From assembly GCA_016213455.1 (NCBI GenBank), contig JACRAG010000473.1, positions 1 through 5,244 on the forward strand: DNA of 5,244 nt, read 5' to 3'. The stretch is from Anaerolineae bacterium. GTDB lineage: Bacteria; Chloroflexota; Anaerolineae; Anaerolineales; Anaerolineaceae. The position numbers and the translations under genes are program-made. Under the pieces are notes generated by a model that did not search any database, was not told where the DNA came from, and was given only the letters and a program-made list of their open reading frames with translations. Every line of letters begins with the position of its first letter. Position 1 is the stretch's first letter. This document shows positions 1 through 4,029 of this stretch, piece by piece.

Positions 1-126
1 AACGGCATGCCGGTTGAATTGGACGTGGCTGAAGGCGGTGGGGCTTGCGGCATCTGGGTGGACCTGGAAGGCAAGCCGGTGATCGAGATGGCCGGGGTGG
101 AGGGATTATCCGGCCGGTCGGAATGA
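1..126 (+). CDS. C-terminal end of an unrecognised protein (partial)
   Basis: Frame 1 is open from the first base to a TGA at 124-126 and gives 41 residues. They end in a short beta-like stretch (GIWVDLEGKPVIEMAG) followed by a polar tail (LSGRSE). Third codon positions are strongly G/C, as in the clear genes of this window, and an intrinsic terminator follows about 60 bp later. Both points support a real gene end. I do not recognise the family from this fragment. It lies on the same strand as the sugar-phosphate aldolase downstream, but a terminator and a separate promoter lie between them, so they are probably not one transcript. The start lies outside the window. Confidence 0.6.
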   Translation, partial: NGMPVELDVAEGGGACGIWVDLEGKPVIEMAGVEGLSGRSE

Positions 127-185
127 GCGATGGATGATGAAACCTGTAACTGATCCAGAATGACCGGAGTGTCTTCTGGAAAACG

Positions 186-225
186 AAACAGCGCCCCTCC
201 CCCGAGGCAAGCGCTGTTTGTTTTT
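186..225 (+). terminator. Intrinsic terminator after the partial gene
   Basis: A perfect 9-bp stem (AAACAGCGC at 186-194 with GCGCTGTTT at 211-219) is followed by a T-rich run, TTTGTTTTT, at 217-225. The 16-nt loop can itself fold a 4-bp CCTC/GAGG helix (196-199 with 204-207). It sits 60 bp after the stop codon at 126, which is the usual place for a Rho-independent terminator. Confidence 0.75.
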
Positions 226-248
226 GGACAGGGTAGGGTAACCTGTCC
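226..248. repeat. Short inverted repeat next to the terminator
   Basis: GGACAGG (226-232) and CCTGTCC (242-248) form a 7-bp stem with a 9-nt loop, starting directly after the T-run of the preceding terminator. It may be a second, backup hairpin or a chance palindrome. No poly-T follows it, so I do not call it a terminator by itself. Confidence 0.4.
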
Positions 249-490
249 ACCGATTGGTAGATTATTCTGACCTTGAAGCGTGACTGTCGCAATCTGATCA
301 TCCGGCTGGCAGATGAGTGGTATTGTGGCTTCTCGAACGCAACCCCCGTCGTCGATCCAATCGCCGGATAAACTAATTATAGAACAAATTGCGTGCAACG
401 ATGATTAAAAACTTGTCATCATTATTGGGGATGGCAAAATCTCATGCATGAAATTCAATAGCTCAATTGGGCATCCATGAAATGCAAAAG
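249..490. other. Non-coding AT-richer spacer upstream of the aldolase promoter
   Basis: I see no credible reading frame here. Base composition is clearly more AT-rich than the neighbouring genes, especially from about 370 onward. It contains a small palindrome TTGC-GT-GCAA at 389-398 and two copies of a CAT(G/C)CATGAAA motif at 443-453 and 472-482. A third, looser copy follows at 510-523 across the -10 box. These are possible regulator sites for the aldolase gene, but nothing in the sequence names a regulator. Confidence 0.45.
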
Positions 491-519
491 TTGTTTAATG
501 GCGGGGAAACATGCATAAT
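491..519 (+). promoter_or_regulatory. Probable sigma70-type promoter of the aldolase gene
   Basis: TTGTTT (491-496) and CATAAT (514-519) are separated by exactly 17 nt and resemble the -35 and -10 consensus boxes, with 4 of 6 and 5 of 6 matches. Transcription would start near 525-527, about 38 nt before the ATG at 564. No other pair in the 300 bp upstream is as good. This is a visual match, not a measured start site. Confidence 0.55.
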
Positions 520-523
520 GAAA

Positions 524-545
524 GCAAGGCCAGTTTCGGCCTTGC
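524..545 (+). promoter_or_regulatory. Perfect inverted repeat at the predicted +1 of the aldolase mRNA
   Basis: GCAAGGCC (524-531) and GGCCTTGC (538-545) form a perfect 8-bp stem with the 6-nt loop AGTTTC. It begins 4 nt after the -10 box, so it covers the expected transcription start, and it ends 5 nt before the AAGGAAG ribosome site. It could be a repressor operator overlapping +1 or a stabilising hairpin at the 5' end of the mRNA. It has no T-run after it, so it is not a typical terminator. Confidence 0.6.
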
Positions 546-550
546 CCTGA

Positions 551-557
551 AAGGAAG
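551..557 (+). promoter_or_regulatory. Ribosome binding site that decides the aldolase start
   Basis: AAGGAAG at 551-557 is followed by three in-frame possible starts in a row: TTG 558, GTG 561 and ATG 564. Only the ATG has normal spacing (6 nt from the end of the motif). The TTG would abut the motif and the GTG would be 3 nt away. I therefore choose 564. Confidence 0.65.
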
Positions 558-563
558 TTGGTG

Positions 564-1511
564 ATGAAAGCATTATCCATTGGAAAGATGCGCGGATTGC
601 AGCAGTGTATGTCCGCGCGGGGATCGTTCACCTGCCTGGCGCTGGATCATCGCCAGAATTTGCGCAAAGCCAACCCGGCTTTTGTTGACAACGCGGAACT
701 GTGCCGCTTTAAGCTGGATGTGATCCGCGAACTGGCTGACTGCGCCACCATGGTGCTGCTTGATCCGGAAGTTTCGGCGGCGCAAGCGATTGCCGCGGGG
801 GCGCTGCCGGGCAGCGTTGGCCTGGTGGTGGCGGTTGAATCCACCGGTTACGGCGGGGAGCCCACCGCCCGGCGCGGTCAGATCATCCCCGGCTGGAGCG
901 TGGAAAAGGCCAAACGCATGGGCGCCAGCATGGTCAAAATGCTGGTCTACTATCACCCCGATTCGCCCACCGCCGGCGAGGCCGAAGAATTTACCGCAGC
1001 CATCGCGGAGGAGTGCATCCGCCAGGACATTGGGTTGATGGTAGAGCCGCTCTCCTATGCGCTGACCGAAGGTAAGCTGTCCAGCGACGAAAAACGCGCT
1101 GTGGTGGTGGAAACAGCCCGGCGCCTGACGCGCATCCCGGGTGTGGATGTGCTCAAAGCAGAACTGCCGCTGGATACGGCAGATGATGACCCGGTCCGTC
1201 TCGCGGCGGCTTGCGGTGAAGTCAGCGCGGCATCGGCAGTCCCCTGGATTTTGCTCTCTGCCGCCGTTTCGTTTGATACCTACCTGCGCCAGGTGGTCAC
1301 AGCCTGTCAGGCGGGCGCATCGGGCGTCGCGGTTGGGCGGGCGGTCTGGCAGGAGGCGGTGACGATGAACGGCCCGGCGCGCCTGGACTTTTTGCGTACC
1401 ACCGCCAGAGACCGCCTAATGCGGCTGAATGCATTGTGCGTGGCATTGGCAAGGCCGGTCACGGATTTCTATTTGGCAGATGCGCCATTTGATTGGTACC
1501 AGACCTATTGA
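564..1511 (+). CDS. LacD/YihT-like class I sugar-phosphate aldolase
   Basis: Starting from the ATG at 564 the protein has 315 residues, close to tagatose-1,6-bisphosphate aldolase LacD (about 325) and sulfofructose-1-phosphate aldolase YihT (about 292). Family landmarks run in order. LALDHR at 25-30 is the first barrel strand with its Asp. TGYGG is near 94-98. WSVEKAKRMGASMVKMLVYY at 111-130 closely follows the LacD pattern. VEPLSY is near 160-165. DVLKAELPLD has Lys198, the expected Schiff-base lysine. GVAVGRAVW at 254-262 is the phosphate-binding loop. Such enzymes are cytosolic TIM barrels that cleave a ketose phosphate, typically to dihydroxyacetone phosphate plus an aldehyde. The substrate cannot be told from sequence alone: tagatose or fructose bisphosphate, or sulfofructose phosphate, are all possible. 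No kinase, isomerase or transporter is visible beside it. It has its own promoter and terminator, so it appears monocistronic. Confidence 0.88.
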   Translation: MKALSIGKMRGLQQCMSARGSFTCLALDHRQNLRKANPAFVDNAELCRFKLDVIRELADCATMVLLDPEVSAAQAIAAGALPGSVGLVVAVESTGYGGEPTARRGQIIPGWSVEKAKRMGASMVKMLVYYHPDSPTAGEAEEFTAAIAEECIRQDIGLMVEPLSYALTEGKLSSDEKRAVVVETARRLTRIPGVDVLKAELPLDTADDDPVRLAAACGEVSAASAVPWILLSAAVSFDTYLRQVVTACQAGASGVAVGRAVWQEAVTMNGPARLDFLRTTARDRLMRLNALCVALARPVTDFYLADAPFDWYQTY

Positions 1512-1522
1512 GCAGAGAAACG

Positions 1523-1553
1523 AAAATCCAGAGCAGGTGCGCTCCGGATTTTT
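1523..1553. terminator. Terminator shared by converging genes
   Basis: A 12-position stem with one A/C mismatch pairs 1523-1534 with 1541-1552 around the loop AGGTGC. It begins with AAAA and ends with a TTTTT run (1549-1553), so it has a U-tract when read in either direction. It lies 12 bp after the aldolase stop and 22 bp beyond the stop of the HMA gene on the other strand. It can therefore end transcription from both sides. Confidence 0.72.
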
Positions 1554-1574
1554 GATGGATAGGATGTTGCGTTC

Positions 1575-1787
1575 TCAGGCGGTTTCGGGGGTGTAACCCA
1601 ACGCCCGCACAGCGGACTGAATTTGCTCTGCGCTGACGCGCTGTTCATCAAATATCACTTCAAGGGTTTGATTTTGGTAGCTGCCATTGACTTCCACAAC
1701 GCCTTCCAGGTCATCTTCCAGACCTTCCAGGCGCATCACGCAGGAGGAGCAGTGCATATCGCGGACTTTAAGCAGAATTTTTTGCAT
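1575..1787 (-). CDS. HMA-domain metallochaperone (CopZ-like)
   Basis: This 70-residue protein is a single heavy-metal-associated domain in ferredoxin-like beta-alpha-beta-beta-alpha-beta order. The metal loop is DMHCSSC (Cys13, Cys16), and the C-terminal ALGYTPE resembles the LGY ending common in CopZ and P-type ATPase HMA domains. Such proteins are cytosolic carriers of Cu(I), less often Zn, Cd or Hg, and pass the metal to a membrane partner. The gene follows the membrane cupredoxin gene after only 8 bp. Its AGGA ribosome site overlaps the TAG stop of that gene (TAGGA), so translation is probably coupled. This places the chaperone in the same metal pathway as the membrane protein. No CPx-ATPase is in the window. 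Copper is inferred from the cupredoxin partner; the sequence alone does not fix the metal. Confidence 0.9.
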   Translation of the reverse strand: MQKILLKVRDMHCSSCVMRLEGLEDDLEGVVEVNGSYQNQTLEVIFDEQRVSAEQIQSAVRALGYTPETA

Positions 1788-1795
1788 GGCTTGTC

Positions 1796-2902
1796 CTACT
1801 GGAAGACGATTGTGCCGCCAAACATGCCCATCGAGCAGGTGAACTGCAGTTTGGTGCCGGCTTTTTGAGGCGGAATGGTGAGGGTTTCAATGCCCTCCGC
1901 AGGCAGAATGGCATTGAGATCCAGCGCGGGGATGGTAAACGCCCGTGAGCAGGAATAGGTGCCTTTGGTGACCAGGTTCAGGGTGATCTCTTTGTCCGCG
2001 GGGGCCAGGAGCTGGCTGGGGGAGTACCCGTTGTCTTTGGCTTCGATGTTGATCACATCATCCGACATGGGCAGCGCATTCTGCGCGTCGAACCCGCTGT
2101 CCACGCCCGGAGCCGAGTAGGTTTGCAGCGTTTCGCTTTGCGGATTGAACAGGCTGGTCACCGAGCGGCTCAGGCTGATGGGAGAGCCCATCAGGTTCAG
2201 GCCGGTGTCGAAGGTCCACACGCCCAGCACCAGCAGCGCCACCGCCGCAACACGGGTCATGTTCTTTTCCAGCAGGGAACCGAGCCGGGTGGCCAGGTAG
2301 GTCAGGCCAAAGAAAACCGGGGTGGTGCCGAGGGTAAAGGCGAACATCAAAGCCGCGCCCACCAGCGGATTGGCTGAACCCACTGCCAGCGCCATCATCG
2401 ATTGAGTCACGCCGCAGGGGATAAGCACGGTCAGCGCGCCCAGCATTATCGGAGTGAAAGCCGAGGACTGATTCTTGGAACGCCGGCGCAGCCAGCGGGT
2501 CAGGCTGGAAGGGGGCTCAAAATTGAAAAAGCGAAAGATGGGGTGCACGTTGAACATGCGCAGGCCGTTGCCGACCATGAAGATGCCAATGGCTGCCTGC
2601 AATACGCCGCGCATGACGGGGGTGAGGGAGAAGACCGACCCCAAGCCGCCCAACAGAAAACCCAGCAGGGTATAGGCGACAATTTTGGCCACCAGGAACA
2701 GGGCAATGGGCAGGGCCAATTCGGGGCGGCGAGCCGGCGCTTTGGTCCGGGTGTTTTTGTTCTTTTCAGATGCGGAAGCGGAGAACTCCGCTTCAATGCG
2801 GCTGGCCAGCGAGGTGGTGAGCAGCCCGCCCTGAACGAGCATGCAGCTCAGGCCGCCAGTGGTGAGACCGGTGATAAACGCAGCAATTAACGAATAATCC
2901 AT
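1796..2902 (-). CDS. DsbD_2 (TauE/SafE-superfamily) membrane protein with C-terminal cupredoxin-like domain
   Basis: The protein has 368 residues. About six membrane helices are visible, near 5-29, 62-90, 95-115, 148-174, 178-200 and 215-237. GLTTGGLSCMLVQGG near the N-terminus and LTVLIPCGVTQSMMALAVGS...MFAFTLGTTP at 158-195 are hallmarks of the DsbD_2 family, often annotated 'sulfite exporter TauE/SafE'. A basic, Ser/Lys-rich loop (about 41-60) separates helices 1 and 2. After a linker (about 240-280) comes a cupredoxin-like beta domain (about 283-368). Its GTYSCSRAFTIP and FTCSMGMFGG supply likely soft-metal ligands Cys318, Cys356, Met358 and Met360. Cys20 and Cys163 sit in helices, as in the thiol pair of DsbD/CcdA relatives. 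The likely role is copper handling or thiol/metal transfer across the membrane with the downstream HMA protein. The ATG at 2902 has an AAGGGA site 6 nt upstream. True sulfite export is unlikely given the cupredoxin domain. Confidence 0.85.
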   Translation of the reverse strand: MDYSLIAAFITGLTTGGLSCMLVQGGLLTTSLASRIEAEFSASASEKNKNTRTKAPARRPELALPIALFLVAKIVAYTLLGFLLGGLGSVFSLTPVMRGVLQAAIGIFMVGNGLRMFNVHPIFRFFNFEPPSSLTRWLRRRSKNQSSAFTPIMLGALTVLIPCGVTQSMMALAVGSANPLVGAALMFAFTLGTTPVFFGLTYLATRLGSLLEKNMTRVAAVALLVLGVWTFDTGLNLMGSPISLSRSVTSLFNPQSETLQTYSAPGVDSGFDAQNALPMSDDVINIEAKDNGYSPSQLLAPADKEITLNLVTKGTYSCSRAFTIPALDLNAILPAEGIETLTIPPQKAGTKLQFTCSMGMFGGTIVFQ

Positions 2903-2972
2903 TTTTATCCCTTACCAGTAGATCGATTCGGGCTGGGCCAAATTCAGATGGATTGGGTCACAGCACCATTGG

Positions 2973-2994
2973 GGTTAAATTGGGTCATTTAACC
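2973..2994 (-). promoter_or_regulatory. Perfect inverted repeat in the leader of the metal operon
   Basis: GGTTAAAT (2973-2980) and ATTTAACC (2987-2994) form an 8-bp palindrome with the 6-nt spacer TGGGTC. It lies between the proposed -10 box (3025-3030) and the start codon at 2902, so it would be about 25-45 nt into the transcript. The centre overlaps one of two ATTGGGTCA copies (2952-2960 and 2979-2987). It could be an operator for a metal-responsive repressor or a leader hairpin. It matches no operator consensus I can name with confidence. Confidence 0.5.
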
Positions 2995-3024
2995 AAACCA
3001 ACATGGATCACAACATACCCGTTG

Positions 3025-3030
3025 ATTATA
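3025..3030 (-). promoter_or_regulatory. Consensus -10 box, probable promoter of the metal operon
   Basis: Read on the minus strand this is TATAAT, a perfect -10 hexamer, about 120 nt before the ATG at 2902. The upstream hexamer at 17-nt spacing is CTTATA, only a 3 of 6 match to the -35 consensus. The promoter would therefore be weak or need an activator. An imperfect inverted repeat (3051-3091) begins at that -35 position, which suits regulated expression. The call is inference from sequence match and position only. Confidence 0.45.
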
Positions 3031-3050
3031 TCCGATGTAAAGCGAGTTAT

Positions 3051-3091
3051 AAGGTGAATTGTATCCTATTTGGGGCGACAAATTACACCTT
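3051..3091. repeat. Imperfect inverted repeat around the -35 region
   Basis: AAGGTGAATTGT (3051-3062) is mirrored, with two one-base insertions, by ACAAATTACACCTT (3078-3091), leaving a 15-nt centre. The arms share AAGGTG/CACCTT exactly. The position, overlapping and upstream of the -35 of the leftward metal operon, suggests a possible regulator site, but a chance palindrome is not excluded. Confidence 0.35.
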
Positions 3092-3130
3092 TTGATGCAA
3101 CCAGGGTACATTTCACCTCCTCGTCTCCAA

Positions 3131-3156
3131 AATACCTCCTTTACCACAGGGGTATT
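3131..3156. repeat. Bulged hairpin upstream of the metal operon
   Basis: AATACC (3131-3136) plus CCT (3138-3140) pair with AGG (3148-3150) plus GGTATT (3151-3156). This makes a 9-bp stem with one bulged T (3137) and the 7-nt loop TTACCAC. No T-tract follows it. Its role is unknown. Confidence 0.4.
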
Positions 3157-3239
3157 CGTGACTGACTAACGCGGCTTGAACCCGTTATTGTTTCTGAAAC
3201 AGACTTCGCGACAGGATATTCCTTCCACCCACCCCCTTG

Positions 3240-3298
3240 CCCCCGCCCTGCCGCTTCGGTCACCCGAAGGGGTGCGATGGCGGGGGAAATATTTTTTT
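3240..3298 (+). repeat. GC-rich hairpin A followed by a T-tract
   Basis: CCCCCGCC (3240-3247) pairs perfectly with GGCGGGGG (3279-3286). Inside it, CTTCGG (3254-3259) pairs with CCGAAG (3264-3269) around the loop TCAC. AAATA and seven T residues follow (3292-3298), so it would terminate rightward transcription. However, no rightward gene lies upstream of it. It is the first of three strong hairpins within 140 bp and may be part of a dispersed intergenic repeat. Confidence 0.6.
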
Positions 3299-3334
3299 GC
3301 CCATATAGAGCGGCGTTCGCCGCTCAATATGGGC
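3299..3334. repeat. 36-nt near-perfect palindrome (hairpin B)
   Basis: GCCCATAT (3299-3306) pairs with ATATGGGC (3327-3334). GAGCGGCG (3308-3315) pairs with CGCCGCTC (3318-3325). The only defects are one A/A mismatch (3307/3326) and a central TT. This gives 16 base pairs in 36 nt, far too regular to be chance. It is directly preceded by the T-tract of hairpin A. Such structures are typical of REP-like intergenic repeats or attenuator-type hairpins. There is no T-run on either side that would make it a leftward terminator. Confidence 0.8.
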
Positions 3335-3346
3335 ATTAATCTGAAA

Positions 3347-3373
3347 CCCTTCCTCCCCAGCGGGGAGGAAGGG
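3347..3373. repeat. Perfect 12-bp hairpin C
   Basis: CCCTTCCTCCCC (3347-3358) and GGGGAGGAAGGG (3362-3373) form a perfect 12-bp stem with the 3-nt loop AGC. The purine/pyrimidine bias (all C/T in one arm, all G/A in the other) continues outside the stem into CAAGGGATGGAGGG (to about 3387). A partly similar CCCTTGCCC-type stretch in opposite orientation occurs near 3225-3245, before hairpin A. The three hairpins may thus be the core of one roughly 170-bp element with degenerate inverted ends. Confidence 0.8.
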
Positions 3374-3476
3374 CAAGGGATGGAGGGTATTAGCTTGCAA
3401 CAATGCCAGTTTTTTGTCTCAGTAATGATCCAAAGATATGGGTAACGATTGACCCACGGAAAAGGAGGCAGGTGTG

Positions 3477-3530
3477 ATGGGCAACGCCCCTAAACTGAAA
3501 TGCAACCAGGGCGATTATTGGTCGAGGTAG
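3477..3530 (+). CDS. Possible 17-residue ORF with a consensus ribosome site
   Basis: AAGGAGG at 3462-3468 is a consensus Shine-Dalgarno motif, and an ATG lies 8 nt after it at 3477. The frame gives 17 residues (MGNAPKLKCNQGDYWSR) and stops at 3528-3530. Its last 16 bases run antisense into the end of the gene at 3515-3979. I know no family for it. The ribosome site is the only support, and a purine-rich run can arise by chance. No clear rightward promoter was found, so this is a weak call. Confidence 0.15.
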   Translation: MGNAPKLKCNQGDYWSR

Positions 3531-3979
3531 GCTTCGCGGATGACGGTTTTACCGGGGCTGGCGGGGTCAACCACCAGCGTGACCCAATCGCCTTCGTGGA
3601 TGGCGCGGGTGCGCCGGTTGGTGTGCAGGTGGGTGGTGGAACGGCGTTTGTCTTTTTCGCCCTTGATGCTGTACTCGACGACCACCCGCCCGCGGTCGCG
3701 GTAGAAGGAGGATTTCAATACCTTGCCGCGAGCCGGCTGTCCGACCTGGAACAGCCGCCGCAGGATGAAAAAGCGGTAGACGATCAGGATCAGAGAAACC
3801 AGGGTGATGCCGGCGCCGAACATCAGGTAGAACTGCTCGTCACGAAAGTTCCAGCTGAGGATTTTGAACACGATATACAGGCCCCAGAGGGTGACGATCG
3901 CGACTGCGCAAAATGTGGCGATGTAGTCGGTATCCAGAATGCGCCAGAAGGAAGGGGTGGTTTGAGTTTTCGATTGCAC
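3515..3979 (-). CDS. Small DUF3592-like membrane protein
   Basis: The protein has 154 residues and two membrane helices, near 20-41 and 51-74. A basic RRLFQ turn follows, then a soluble beta-rich domain (about 80-154). That domain runs GKVLKS, VVVEYSIKGE, GDWVTLVVDPASPGKTVIREAYL, which fits the DUF3592 pattern 'G-V ... Y-G ... GD-V-V-DP--P'. The function of this family is not established. The start is GTG at 3979, with GGAG 9 nt upstream. It lies 50 bp after the lipoprotein gene on the same strand and is probably in the same operon. A weak TAAAAT box at 4000-4005 in that gap could give it extra transcription. The reading frame on the opposite strand across this region lacks these features. 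Confidence 0.75.
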   Translation of the reverse strand: MQSKTQTTPSFWRILDTDYIATFCAVAIVTLWGLYIVFKILSWNFRDEQFYLMFGAGITLVSLILIVYRFFILRRLFQVGQPARGKVLKSSFYRDRGRVVVEYSIKGEKDKRRSTTHLHTNRRTRAIHEGDWVTLVVDPASPGKTVIREAYLDQ

Positions 3980-4029
3980 GGGTAGGTTCTCCGGATCTTA
4001 TTTTAACACAAAGCGCCGACCAGCTCTGC

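Noticed and set aside
573..956. 127-residue leftward frame antisense to the aldolase
   Set aside because: It is fully inside the aldolase gene on the other strand, with His/Arg/Gln-rich composition and no motif.
2402..2890. 162-residue rightward reading frame antisense to the membrane cupredoxin gene
   Set aside because: The minus-strand protein shows clear DsbD_2 and cupredoxin motifs; this frame is Gln/Gly/Arg-rich with no family resemblance.
3231..3387. CRISPR array
   Set aside because: The repeats are hairpins of different sequence, not identical direct repeats separated by unique spacers.
3176..3445. 89-residue rightward frame in the spacer
   Set aside because: It starts at TTG without a good ribosome site, and most of its length is a translation of the three hairpins.
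3439..3456. TGGGT/ACCCA inverted repeat as a terminator for the leftward DUF3592 operon
   Set aside because: It has only 5 bp with an 8-nt loop and no T-tract on the minus strand; no convincing leftward terminator was found before the hairpin cluster.
3500..3985. 161-residue rightward reading frame
   Set aside because: It lies wholly antisense to the two-helix membrane protein at 3515-3979, has no helices or recognisable motifs, and its composition (Asp/Gly/Val/Gln rich) is what GC-rich antisense frames give.
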